Assembly: GCF_001593285.1 (NCBI RefSeq)
Contig: NZ_CP012529.1
Coordinates: 682,001 to 746,000 of the forward strand
Direction of reading: 5' to 3'
Source of the DNA: Psychrobacter sp. P2G3
GTDB lineage: Bacteria; Pseudomonadota; Gammaproteobacteria; Pseudomonadales; Moraxellaceae
DNA: 64,000 nucleotides
Shown here: one piece after another, positions 48,097 through 58,530 of the stretch
Layout: each line of letters begins with the position of its first letter
Numbering within the stretch: position 1 is the first letter of the stretch
Made by a program: the position numbers and the translations under genes
The notes under the pieces: generated by a model
Databases searched by the model: none
What the model saw: the letters and a program-made list of their open reading frames with translations, nothing else
What the model was told of the DNA's origin: nothing

Positions 48097-48136
48097 GCCA
48101 GCATTAAAGATAATATCTAGTGCTGGCCCTTTTTTT
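48097..48136. terminator. Intrinsic terminator DUF2127 / antiporter
   Basis: GCCAGCA (48097-48103) and TGCTGGC (48121-48127) form the stem around a 17-nt loop that can extend it; seven Ts follow after CC. The gene pair is convergent, but the reverse side lacks a long T-run. Confidence 0.75.
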
Positions 48137-48164
48137 ACATAGCTTAGCCATAAATTGATTAAGC

Positions 48165-49436
48165 TTATAATCGATTTTGTTGCACAGGCTGGATCATTTT
48201 GGCAACTTTACCGATGCTTAGTCCTTGCACTAAGATAGAGAATACTACCACAGCATAAGTCAGTGCCAATAGAATGTCGCGCTCTGTTCCGGACGGCAGC
48301 TGTAATACTAAGGCAACTGAAATACCGCCACGCAGCCCGCCCCATGTCAGTACTTTCCAAGCACCTTCTGGTAGCTTCAATTGGCGGCTAAAGGTTTTAG
48401 TAGTCATGCCTACGACAATAAGGCGAGCAAGTAGGGCAATAATAATGGTCAAGCCACCAGCGATAAATAAATTACCTGAGTAGGCAATAACGACCACTTC
48501 AAGACCGATCAAGACGAATAAAATCGCGTTTAAAATCTCATCAATTAATTCCCAAAATAAATCAATATAATGGCGAGTCTTGTCACTCATTGCCAGCTCA
48601 CGACCACGATTTCCGACCATTAAGCCCATCATCACCATCGCTAATGGTCCTGACAAATGCCAATGGCTGGCTAGCGCGTAACCACCTATCACGCCTGCAA
48701 GCGTCAATAGCACTTCTTCTTGATAGCTATCAATACTTTTAATCATGTAGTACAAAATGGCCCCGAGTATCAAACCAAAGATGATACCGCCACCCGCTTC
48801 AACAGCTAGAGTATGTGCCACATAATTAGCCGTTGGAATATCACCACTGGATAAAATGCCGAGCAATAAGACGAATATAACGACACCAATGCCATCGTTA
48901 AATAATGATTCGCCAGCGATGACAGTTTCAATGCTTTTTGGGGCACCTGCAGATGCTAAAATACCCATAACCGCAATAGGATCTGTAGGCGATATCAACG
49001 CGCCAAACAATAAGCACCAAATAAAAGGTAGCCCGAAGCCAAGTAACGGCAGCATAAAGTAAAGAGCAGTGGCGATAAGTACTGCTGACACGACGGTACC
49101 AATACAGGCAAGGATGCCAATCGGTAGTCTATAACGCTTCAAATCGCCAATATTTACGTGTAGAGCACCGGCAAATAAGAGCATGGAGAGCATGCCATCA
49201 AGCAATACTTCAGTGAAATCTAGCTGATCTAATAAACTAACCTCATAATCAATAAGCTGATCAAAGCCTAAAAAACCTAAAAATATCGCTACCATAGATA
49301 ATACGATAGAGATGACCATCACACCGATAGTGGTTGGTAAACCAATAAAGCGGTGATTGATATAGGTCAATAAAGCGGTAATCGATAAAAAGATGGCGCT
49401 GATTTCGAGTATGGTTAGGCTGGTCGCAGATGCCAT
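48165..49436 (-). CDS. CPA1-family sodium/proton antiporter
   Basis: This inner-membrane Na+(K+)/H+ exchanger is of the NhaP/NhaK type. The 423 residues hold about 12 hydrophobic segments. CPA1 signatures are LLFGALISPTDPIAVMGIL (about 145-163) and the ion-binding ESLFNDGIGVVIFVLLLG with the Asn-Asp pair, then GLRGGISVALVLQLP near the C-terminus. There is no long cytoplasmic regulatory tail. It is the last of three minus-strand membrane-protein genes, with 153 bp to the DUF2254 gene. Specificity cannot be told from sequence. Confidence 0.93.
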   Translation of the reverse strand: MASATSLTILEISAIFLSITALLTYINHRFIGLPTTIGVMVISIVLSMVAIFLGFLGFDQLIDYEVSLLDQLDFTEVLLDGMLSMLLFAGALHVNIGDLKRYRLPIGILACIGTVVSAVLIATALYFMLPLLGFGLPFIWCLLFGALISPTDPIAVMGILASAGAPKSIETVIAGESLFNDGIGVVIFVLLLGILSSGDIPTANYVAHTLAVEAGGGIIFGLILGAILYYMIKSIDSYQEEVLLTLAGVIGGYALASHWHLSGPLAMVMMGLMVGNRGRELAMSDKTRHYIDLFWELIDEILNAILFVLIGLEVVVIAYSGNLFIAGGLTIIIALLARLIVVGMTTKTFSRQLKLPEGAWKVLTWGGLRGGISVALVLQLPSGTERDILLALTYAVVVFSILVQGLSIGKVAKMIQPVQQNRL

Positions 49437-49589
49437 AAAAGAGGTCTCAAGTGAGTATAAAAATTGTCGTAAGGCTAAAGGTTATTAAGCCCAGATACCG
49501 TGCTGGTTTAGTTGCTTTAACCTTCACTTATATTCGTAACTAATATATAACTAAACCTGTGCTTATATATTCGACTACACCATAACTAT

Positions 49590-51209
49590 CTATCTTGATT
49601 GTGTCTGTAAGGCTTTATAAATGTGCGCATCGAACTCGCTAATATATTCAAAATGTTGATGTTGAGCATTATCATCATGAATAAACTGCCGTGCTTGTTG
49701 ACACATAGCCAGCAAATCCTCTACTAGCTCCCTATAACTTAGGTTGGCTTGACCCGCGTGTTCAATCAAAGTCAGCTCACGTAATAATGTTTGCCGCTGT
49801 GCGCTATTTACTCGAGCATAATTTAGATCAGTTACTGCCTGACAAAGTGCCTTTAACACCATTAAATCAGTAGTAGCATAACGACGTATTTCACCCAGCG
49901 AGGTTTCGATAAAATCAGATATTTTTGGCGTTCGGGTAACGAGAGCCAGTATTGCTATTCGTGGCTGATTAACCGTAATATCAGATTCATCCTTGTCTTT
50001 TGGTGGCGTATAAAAATGATAAGGGCTAGGTGGCTGCCGACGCATCATTAAGCTCAAGCAAATAGTTAAGGATTGCACACAGTTTACCGCTGTCTTAGGA
50101 TCGTTAATACCAGGAGATAAGGCTCGTACAGCAATTTCAGTTATCTGTCCTAAGCTTGAGCCAATATCATTAGAGTATGCCGACTGGCGTTCAAAATGAA
50201 GACAAGTAGCAAAGCGTTGCCAAAATATTCCATCAGGTGTGTGTGGAGAGATTGCTAGCTGAGAGATTGTAGTCTTTTCTAGATTGCTTATATGACCTGC
50301 TGGGCGCTGATAAAAATGCCCTATGACGTTTTTATCAGTGACAAAATCACCGAGATTGGTATGTAATTGCACCACGCCGCCATAGTCTTTTGCTAGGGTA
50401 ATGAGTGACTCAAAATACATCTGTTGTAGATAGCCTGAGCTTGGTGCATAGATAGGAGTAGCGCGCCAAGAATGATAATGTTCAATGTCACTATCCGCTA
50501 CATCTTGCTGATGCTGAATATCGCAGTTATCGCTATACCAGTAATGAATGTTTTTGATAGTGTCATTACTGGCTCCTTGAATGACACGTGACGCTTGAAT
50601 AGCATGCACCATATGCTGTACAAAATAAACCAACAACAATGCACAAACAATTGCCATAAAGATAGCAAAGGTTACTGATAGGTGCGGCACACCAAAATCC
50701 ACATCATACTTATGAATAGATTTTAAAACCAACAAGCTATAGCTAAACGTACCGATGAAGGCACCAAGCACGAACTGATTTGATTTATCAGTCAGAAAGT
50801 TACGTAAGAGTCGTGGCCCAAACTGTGACGAGGCCATAGAAAGGACGGCAATGGTAATCGAAAAAGTGGTACCAGCTACGCCTAATACCGCTCCTGCAAT
50901 CGTGGTCATAATAGATCTTGCAGAGGAATCATCACCTGTAAAAGCAAAACTAATATCCCTAACGGTTGCACGATCAAATTGTTGATCGATAGCGATGAAC
51001 AAAGGTGCTAACAGTAATCCTGTCAGCACACAAGCAGTTGGAATGAACCAATAAGAGCCAATCAGCTGCTGCCATAGATTTCTTAAGCGATCAGGTAAGT
51101 CCGTTAGTGTCTGTAGCGACCATAACTGCGCAAACTGCTTTAGCCAATAGAGACTTGCCGTTAGTACACGTTTGAGCAGATTATCTTTTGTGTCGTCAGT
51201 CACTGCCAT
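49590..51209 (-). CDS. DUF2254 family membrane protein
   Basis: Function unknown. ATG 51209 (MAVTDDTKDN) gives 539 residues; a TTG three codons earlier exists. Four hydrophobic segments are in the N-terminal half: WFIPTACVLTGLLLAPLFIAI, TIAGAVLGVAGTTFSITIAVL, FVLGAFIGTFSYSLLVL and LSVTFAIFMAIVCALLLVYFV. The DUF2254 signature lies around SSQFGPRLLRNFLTDKSNQ and later PGINDPKTAVNCVQSL. The C-terminal half (about 215-539) is soluble and probably cytoplasmic. A 46-residue soluble N-terminal part precedes the first segment. The neighbouring gene on the same strand is the YihY homologue, 83 bp upstream. Confidence 0.9.
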   Translation of the reverse strand: MAVTDDTKDNLLKRVLTASLYWLKQFAQLWSLQTLTDLPDRLRNLWQQLIGSYWFIPTACVLTGLLLAPLFIAIDQQFDRATVRDISFAFTGDDSSARSIMTTIAGAVLGVAGTTFSITIAVLSMASSQFGPRLLRNFLTDKSNQFVLGAFIGTFSYSLLVLKSIHKYDVDFGVPHLSVTFAIFMAIVCALLLVYFVQHMVHAIQASRVIQGASNDTIKNIHYWYSDNCDIQHQQDVADSDIEHYHSWRATPIYAPSSGYLQQMYFESLITLAKDYGGVVQLHTNLGDFVTDKNVIGHFYQRPAGHISNLEKTTISQLAISPHTPDGIFWQRFATCLHFERQSAYSNDIGSSLGQITEIAVRALSPGINDPKTAVNCVQSLTICLSLMMRRQPPSPYHFYTPPKDKDESDITVNQPRIAILALVTRTPKISDFIETSLGEIRRYATTDLMVLKALCQAVTDLNYARVNSAQRQTLLRELTLIEHAGQANLSYRELVEDLLAMCQQARQFIHDDNAQHQHFEYISEFDAHIYKALQTQSR

Positions 51210-51292
51210 AGGCTCCAAAGGGTTTGTGATAGATTTTTTAATGTTTTCTAATGAAAGTTATTTAACAGCGTTACCTAATAAGGTTATAGCGC

Positions 51293-52813
51293 TTATCTAT
51301 TTGCTTGTGGATTATCCGCTTCAGTAATGATATTGCCGCTAGTGTTGGCACTATTATTAGTTGTACCTTTATCGTCTTCCATACTGTCATTCGGAATTAA
51401 AATCTCGTTATTATTGTTATCGCATATTACATCACTGTCTTTATCATAAGCGGCTGCTTCAAAACGTAGTGCATCTCTATTGTCATCAACATGATGATTG
51501 GAAGTTTGTTCAGATGATTCTTTTTTATAATCTACTGGTGTTTTTTTGCGTGGCTGACTGTGAGAGAAAATCGCGGACAATGGTAAGTTAAGTTGTTCTT
51601 GAGCACAGGCTTCGGTATTCACAAATCGACGTACCAATAAGCTCAACCATGGTTGTTGATTTTCACTCTTCATCTCATCAAGCTCATCCTTGATTGGTAA
51701 TGGATAAGGTAGGGTACGATAGAAGTCCCATAGCGTCATTCTGCTAAGGTCTTTTTTAAGTACGTAATCATCATCTTCAGTCATCGTAATGAGTTTGCTG
51801 TCCTTTAAGTAATTGATATAGGTATACCATTTGGGTAATTCTTTACGACCCAATACGTTACGTAGGTCTTGCTCGCTAACGGCATCGCCTTTTAGATGAC
51901 TGGTGTACACCAAATTCAGCATATCAAGCAAGCTTAATAGTGGATGGCGTGGATAAACTTCCTCAGTCTCAAAAATGGTTAAGGTATAGCTAATCTCAAC
52001 GCCTAATAGGATTAAATTCCACGATAAATATATCCATAGCAAGAAAATTGGCAAAGCAGCAAACGCACCATATATAGCTTCATAGCTGGTAAAGTTGCTC
52101 ATCACTGTGCCGAAGATATGCTTTAGTAGCTCAAATACTACTGCAACAAATATACCAGCAATGGCCGCATTTTTTACGGGTACGCGTGCTTTAGGAATGA
52201 ACCAATACATACCAATAAAGCCTGCAATCGTGACGCCGATAGAGACCATTTGTACCCAAAATGACCAATCAATACCATAGCCGCCAATTTGTTGATTCAA
52301 AAAGCTTAAACTCTGTACCGTACTAGAGGCAATGAATGCAGTACCCAGTACTAAAGGTCCCAAGGTGACGATGGTCCAATAGCGCAGCATACTCTTAATG
52401 CCGCCCGAACGATCTTCCACTCGCCAAATCTGATTAAAGGCGCGTTCAATAGTCGTTAAGGTTACGATGGTCGTGACAAATAAAATCATTGCCCCGATAG
52501 CCGTCAAGTTGGACGATTTTTCAGCGAAGCTATTGATATATTCACTGACTTGCATGCTTGATTGCGGTAGCAAGTTACTATAAATCACTTCATATATCTG
52601 CGCTCTGACTGAAGCAAGTGCGGGAACTGAAGATAAAATCATCAATAGTACGGTCAACATGGGTACAATTGATAGCATAGTGGTATAGGTAAGAGAGGCC
52701 GCTTTCTGTTGGCAATTATCTTCAAAAAAATGCCGTATTAAAAATCGCAAGAATTGAAACCAGCGTTGATGTGTAAACGGGATTTTTTTTAATAAGTTTT
52801 CCATGACGACCAT
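51293..52813 (-). CDS. yihY: YihY/BrkB-family inner-membrane protein
   Basis: The family was once called RNase BN by mistake; its role is not established. The 506 residues divide into a six-helix membrane domain (about 45-280), with AASLTYTTMLSIVPMLTVLLMI, LPIFLLWIYLSWNLILLGVEISY and FGTVMSNFTSYEAIYGAFAALP, then a winged-helix-like C-terminal domain (about 300-395). A hydrophilic tail of 100 residues (Asp/Asn/Ser-rich) follows. E. coli YihY is 290 residues, so the C-terminal part is extra; longer forms are common in Moraxellaceae-type proteins. A start at the fourth codon (52804) is also possible. Confidence 0.9.
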   Translation of the reverse strand: MVVMENLLKKIPFTHQRWFQFLRFLIRHFFEDNCQQKAASLTYTTMLSIVPMLTVLLMILSSVPALASVRAQIYEVIYSNLLPQSSMQVSEYINSFAEKSSNLTAIGAMILFVTTIVTLTTIERAFNQIWRVEDRSGGIKSMLRYWTIVTLGPLVLGTAFIASSTVQSLSFLNQQIGGYGIDWSFWVQMVSIGVTIAGFIGMYWFIPKARVPVKNAAIAGIFVAVVFELLKHIFGTVMSNFTSYEAIYGAFAALPIFLLWIYLSWNLILLGVEISYTLTIFETEEVYPRHPLLSLLDMLNLVYTSHLKGDAVSEQDLRNVLGRKELPKWYTYINYLKDSKLITMTEDDDYVLKKDLSRMTLWDFYRTLPYPLPIKDELDEMKSENQQPWLSLLVRRFVNTEACAQEQLNLPLSAIFSHSQPRKKTPVDYKKESSEQTSNHHVDDNRDALRFEAAAYDKDSDVICDNNNNEILIPNDSMEDDKGTTNNSANTSGNIITEADNPQANR

Positions 52814-53111
52814 TTAGCGAGGATAAGAGTGACAATAGTGTAACAAAAATGTGGCATCAGCATCTGCCACTTAATTGTGTCAAAATGCACACTAGCAACC
52901 GTTACAGGGTTTTATCTATACAATGTAGGGTATGCTTTGTTTGCATGTCAGTGAATGACTCGGGCATAATGTGCACGTCTATCAACAATGTTAAACACCC
53001 AATGCATGCGTAGCTTTTAATCTGGTAAATTCATAACAGGATAAAAAGCCCGCATGGTACGTAAGCTATTGCATATCATAATGTTAACGATTTTATAAGG
53101 AAGCTCTGCTA

Positions 53112-53729
53112 ATGAGTCAAGCCAACCCATATATTTTGGTGCTCTATTACTCTAACCATGGTACGACTAAGACATTAGCATATGCTATCGCTCAAGGTAT
53201 TGAAGAGGCTGGCATGACGGCACGTATTCGTACGGTGCCGACAGTTGCGCCTGAGACGACAGCAAGTAAGCCTGCTATTCCTGATGAAGGCGATCTTTAT
53301 TGCACGATGGATGACTTAAAAGACTGTATGGGTCTTGCGCTCGGTAGTCCGACTCACTTTGGTAATATGGCCGCGCCCATGAAGTATTTTTGGGATAATA
53401 CCGTTACTGTTTGGTTGGCTGGCAATCTACAAAACAAACCAGCTTCAGTATTTACGGCGACGGGCTCAATGCACGGCGGTCAAGAAACGACCTTACTTAC
53501 CATGATGTTGCCATTAATTCATCACGGTATGATGATTATGGGTGTGCCATATGCAGAGCCAGCGTTGAACCGTACTCATCGTGGCGGCACACCTTATGGT
53601 GCAAGTCACGTCAGCGGTGCGTTACATGATCAACCTGTCTCTGATGATGAGCGCGAATTGGGTATCGCTCAAGGCCGTCGTCTGGCTATTAGTGCAACCG
53701 CATTAGCACAAGCCAACTGGAATCGCTAA
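53112..53729 (+). CDS. wrbA: WrbA-type NAD(P)H:quinone oxidoreductase
   Basis: WrbA is a tetrameric FMN flavodoxin-like enzyme that makes two-electron reductions of quinones. The 205 residues have the FMN phosphate loop YYSNHGTTKTLAYAIAQGIEEAG (about 12-34), GLALGSPTHFGNMAAPMKYFWDN and the FTATGSMHGGQETTLLTMMLPLIHHGM segment. TAAGGAAGCTCTGCTA precedes the ATG. The next gene encodes a DUF2069 protein, a common neighbour of wrbA in gammaproteobacteria. Confidence 0.96.
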   Translation: MSQANPYILVLYYSNHGTTKTLAYAIAQGIEEAGMTARIRTVPTVAPETTASKPAIPDEGDLYCTMDDLKDCMGLALGSPTHFGNMAAPMKYFWDNTVTVWLAGNLQNKPASVFTATGSMHGGQETTLLTMMLPLIHHGMMIMGVPYAEPALNRTHRGGTPYGASHVSGALHDQPVSDDERELGIAQGRRLAISATALAQANWNR

Positions 53730-53782
53730 GCTGCTCTGGTCTATTGCAGCACAATGCTCTAACTAGGAAATAAACGTATCTG

Positions 53783-54265
53783 ATGGCTACTAACCGCTCC
53801 GATGGTAACAATCAGGCTAAAGTACCAGTAAAAAATTCTGGCAAGCCTGCTAAACCTAACAAACCTATTGCGCCTATCCGTCAACGCTTAATGCTTACTT
53901 GGCTAGTCTGGTTAATTTATAGATTGTTTGGGCTGCCTATTTTTATCAGTGCTCTTAATCCAAGCAGTCCTGATATTATTGGTGGTATTGCATGGCAAGC
54001 ATTGTGGCTGGTGCCAGCGTTCATCTTAACGCCATGGGTAATGCGTGGTCGTTCACCCTATGCACTATTGGTAGGTAGTATGTTTACTTTGGTTTATTTA
54101 GGTGCGAGTGGCGTAGTGCTATTTACTCGTGCTTACGGAAGCAGCTCAGCTGAGATAGCCGTTTATTTAATCGATTTTATATTACTGCTAACCATCAACG
54201 TCTGGCTATTTATTTTGTTGAAACGTCTGCCCTCGATGAACAATGTAGTCAAGCAACCTCGCTAG
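53783..54265 (+). CDS. DUF2069 family membrane protein
   Basis: Function unknown. The 160 residues have a Lys/Pro/Asn-rich cytoplasmic N-terminus (about 1-32) and four membrane segments: LTWLVWLIYRLFGLPIFI, GGIAWQALWLVPAFILTPW, YALLVGSMFTLVYLGASGVVLF and VYLIDFILLLTINVWLFILL. The DUF2069 core is about 110 residues, so the N-terminal part is an extension. It follows wrbA by 54 bp and may share its transcript. There is a strong terminator just after it. Confidence 0.86.
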   Translation: MATNRSDGNNQAKVPVKNSGKPAKPNKPIAPIRQRLMLTWLVWLIYRLFGLPIFISALNPSSPDIIGGIAWQALWLVPAFILTPWVMRGRSPYALLVGSMFTLVYLGASGVVLFTRAYGSSSAEIAVYLIDFILLLTINVWLFILLKRLPSMNNVVKQPR

Positions 54266-54307
54266 CTACGCAGCCAGCTTCATATTTCCATATAAATTCA
54301 AAGCCAT

Positions 54308-54345
54308 AAAAAAGCGGCACTCTGAATCAGAGTGCCGCTTTTTTT
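54308..54345. terminator. Bidirectional intrinsic terminator DUF2069 / DUF3108
   Basis: GCGGCACTCT (54314-54323) and AGAGTGCCGC (54329-54338) pair around GAATC, with six As before and seven Ts after. It serves both convergent genes. Confidence 0.92.
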
Positions 54346-54410
54346 ACGAGATGATTTCGACGTCAGTTAAGCTAGACCTCAGTTAAACTATAAGGTAGCT
54401 AATATAGCGC

Positions 54411-55181
54411 TTAATTAACCTTAGTCAATTCTAAGTCCATTTTCTTACCATCGTTAATTTGGCTCACTTTTACTGGTAAGTAATCTAAGCTTGGCGCTAA
54501 CCAAAAACTGGTCGAGCGACTATTGTCATCATGGACACGATCGACACGGACAGTATCAAAAGTGCCTGCTGGTACAGTGATTTTAGTATTGCCAGATTTC
54601 TTAAATGGTGTCTTTTCAACCTTGTCTTTTTTTGCCATGTAATAGTTGCCAGAGAATTTACCATTCAATAAATCTTGGCGAATTTGCACTTCTAAGCTCA
54701 GATCATCAAAGGCTTGCTGCGCCATATTCATGGTTGTTGTCTTACCTTTATAATTACTAGCGACCTTTTTGCTACTTGGATTAAAATCTAGCTTGTGCGT
54801 ACGGCCGATACCTAGGAGCTTGTAAGTCGTACTGGCCTGAGTTGGGCTAACGTTATTACCATTAATTGTGAACGCGCTATTTTGTGAGGCGCTAGCAACA
54901 CCGGCCACGCGAGCTTTTACATTGTACTTCCAAGTATCGCCAGATTTGCTCAATGTACGATTTGCTGTACCTTTATACTTATCTTCAACCGTAAAGCTAT
55001 AATCAGCATTTGATGGCTGAACGGTTTTTGCGCTGGCAAGGGTAGGTGCAGTCATACTTAAAGCTCCAATAGCAGCAATACTAGCACCTGTGGTTAAGGC
55101 CGCTAAAAACTTAGATTTATTGCGTTTGATGTTAGTAGAATCAGTGGTTGCTAATTTTTTATGTGTTGATAAAAAACTCAT
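54411..55181 (-). CDS. DUF3108 domain exported protein
   Basis: Function unknown; DUF3108 proteins are periplasmic or outer-membrane-associated beta-rich proteins. The 256 residues start with a long signal: polar n-region (1-25), core AALTTGASIAAIGALSMTA and cleavage near TLASA|KTV. The mature part is beta-rich, with Lys/Ser/Thr repeats. The C-terminal TFDTVRVDRVHDDNSRSTSFWLAPSLDYLPVKVSQ is the DUF3108 signature. AAGGAATATTC precedes the ATG. It stands alone on the minus strand, convergent to the DUF2069 gene and divergent from groES. Confidence 0.85.
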   Translation of the reverse strand: MSFLSTHKKLATTDSTNIKRNKSKFLAALTTGASIAAIGALSMTAPTLASAKTVQPSNADYSFTVEDKYKGTANRTLSKSGDTWKYNVKARVAGVASASQNSAFTINGNNVSPTQASTTYKLLGIGRTHKLDFNPSSKKVASNYKGKTTTMNMAQQAFDDLSLEVQIRQDLLNGKFSGNYYMAKKDKVEKTPFKKSGNTKITVPAGTFDTVRVDRVHDDNSRSTSFWLAPSLDYLPVKVSQINDGKKMDLELTKVN

Positions 55182-55596
55182 GAATATTCCTTAATTAGTA
55201 TATGCCTAATATGTTGGCTTTTACTTATTGCTATTATTATTTTCTCAAGTCTTATAATGGTTATATATTGTTACATTTTCAAGGGTAGCAATAGTATTTG
55301 ATGTTTGGCTCTTGTAGCTGATGTTGCCATCAATCTTCAAACTCTCATTATAAGTAACGCTTTGTGAGTAAGGTTACTGGTCAATGCGTGCTAATAACCC
55401 ATTTACTCTAGTATTCTTGTAAATTTTTTGGGTTTACACTTGAAGCTATCTCCCATTGCCCCCACTTTTTGATACAAGCTCAAAGCTTATCTTTAGAATG
55501 CCATTTTTATACAGCGCTTCTGATAGATATTGGTATTGAGACTATTAATTCAAATAAACCCTTAAATTCAAATAACCAACTTTTGGAGTCATATCG
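55182..55596. other. 415-bp divergent spacer DUF3108 / groES
   Basis: No ORF. It contains the sigma-32-type promoter for groESL (55439-55466) and, on the minus strand, the promoter of the DUF3108 gene (not resolved). Between 55467 and 55596 lies a 130-nt groES leader without a CIRCE dyad (TTAGCACTC-N9-GAGTGCTAA), so HrcA control is not indicated. Confidence 0.65.
55439..55466 (+). promoter_or_regulatory. Sigma-32 (heat-shock) promoter of groESL
   Basis: CTTGAA (55439-55444), a 15-bp spacer and CCCCACTT (55460-55467) match the RpoH consensus CTTGAA-N13-15-CCCCATNT closely. The start site would lie about 120-125 nt before groES. The regulator is inferred from consensus only. Confidence 0.75.
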
Positions 55597-55887
55597 ATGA
55601 ACATTCGTCCTTTACATGACCGTATCGTCGTCCGCCGCATAGAAGAAGAAACAAAAACTGCTGGCGGTATTTTATTGCCTGGTTCAGCACAAGAGAAACC
55701 ATCACAAGGTGAAGTGCTAGCAACTGGTAACGGTCAGATTCGTGACAACGGTGAAACTCGCGCGTTAGATGTGAAAGCTGGCGACAAAGTTTTGTTCGGT
55801 CAATATGCTGGTCAAACTGTAAAAGTTGACGGCGAAGAACTACTTATTATGAAAGAATCTGATGTATTGGGTGTGTTAGAAGGCTAG
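55597..55887 (+). CDS. groES: Co-chaperonin GroES
   Basis: GroES caps the GroEL chamber. The 96 residues begin [35 protein letters not shown], including the mobile loop, and carry the roof-region segment [34 protein letters not shown] lies upstream. It is 111 bp before groEL in one operon, controlled by the sigma-32-type promoter above. Confidence 0.98.
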
Positions 55888-55992
55888 TCCTTTTGGGTAT
55901 ATTTTTATACTCAGCACATTTTTGACAATTGGTTTTGTCAATACTAGATCGAATCATTCAATTGTATTCTCATACTTATAATAGTGGAGTAA

Positions 55993-57648
<1,656 letters not shown>

Positions 57649-58025
57649 CTTATGCCTCGACTAAATTTGTACGACGTTGTTAACCTCGTTCGATGTACTA
57701 TAAGTACAATCTTCACTTGGTTGCCTAGTCTTACTGTTTTAGTCAAACCATAAAGTGCTTTTTGCTAGAAATGTGATTGTTTTCATACATTTTTAGTTGA
57801 AAAGAAAAACCGATGAGCATCGAGCTTATCGGTTTTTTTATGTTTATGTTTTTTTATTGCACTAAACCTTCTTTTAAGTAATATTATTTTACAATTAACT
57901 ATAAATTAACCTAATAGTCTATGAAAGGTTTCTAAGTGTAAAAATTGTAATTTTTTGAAAAGTGTATTATTCTTCATACCGTTTATAGGAAACCATATAC
58001 TTGAAGAAATAGAAGGAAATAATAA
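57649..58025 (+). other. 377-bp spacer groEL / lipoprotein gene
   Basis: It holds the groEL terminator (57805-57839) and small AT-rich dyads (GTACT/AGTAC near 57697-57709; AAAATT/AATTTT near 57941-57955). No ORF or convincing promoter. Confidence 0.55.
57805..57839 (+). terminator. Intrinsic terminator after groEL
   Basis: AAAAACCGAT (57805-57814) pairs with ATCGGTTTTT, and an inner GAGC/GCTT-type pairing extends the stem; Ts continue to 57839. Confidence 0.85.
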
Positions 58026-58412
58026 TTGAAGAAGAGATTATCAAATACACTGTTAGCATTGGTTGCCGTTTCTATGCTAGGAGGTTGTGCCAGCAAATCT
58101 ACGAAAATTTCTGCGGCTTATGTATCTCCAAATGAGTACGCTAGTCTTAGTTGTGTCGCTTTGGAACGTGAAATGCGAGACATATCGCAAAGAGTAGCTA
58201 CGATTACTGGACAAGTGGATAAAGAGGCATCGGCTGATGCTTGGCAAATGGGCCTTGGGTTAGTGCTATTTTGGCCTGCTCTCTTCTTTTTAGAAGGAGG
58301 TGATGGAGCACTGCAATCTGAGTACAGCTTGCTAAAAGGTAAGTATGAAGCAGTTTCGAAACAATACAACAGAAAAGGGTGTGCTGATACTATTGAAGAG
58401 CCGACCGAATAG
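58026..58412 (+). CDS. Small lipoprotein, function unknown
   Basis: I do not recognise a family. The 128-residue product starts with TTG (58026), with AAGGAAATAATAA upstream. A lipoprotein signal is clear: MKKRLSNTLLALVAVSMLGG-C with lipobox LGGC, so Cys21 would be lipidated. The mature part has a helical stretch (LEREMRDISQRVATITGQVDKEASADAW), a hydrophobic segment MGLGLVLFWPALFFLEGG (about 75-92) and a second helical stretch before the C-terminus. Cys40 and Cys121 could pair. It stands alone between terminators, after groEL. Two helical arms around a hydrophobic segment could dip into the membrane (inference). Confidence 0.82.
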   Translation: MKKRLSNTLLALVAVSMLGGCASKSTKISAAYVSPNEYASLSCVALEREMRDISQRVATITGQVDKEASADAWQMGLGLVLFWPALFFLEGGDGALQSEYSLLKGKYEAVSKQYNRKGCADTIEEPTE

Positions 58413-58465
58413 TTTTATATAACTATATATTCTAAGTAGTACGAGACTTTTTATTCAACCGAGTT

Positions 58466-58499
58466 AAAAACCCCGATAGGCTAAGCTTATCGGGGTTTT
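58466..58499. terminator. Bidirectional intrinsic terminator lipoprotein / yaaA
   Basis: CCCCGATA (58471-58478) and TATCGGGG (58488-58495) pair around GGCTAAGCT, with five As before and four Ts after. It serves both convergent genes. Confidence 0.82.
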
Positions 58500-58530
58500 C
58501 TATGCAAGTTTATTATGTAGTAGCTAATGA

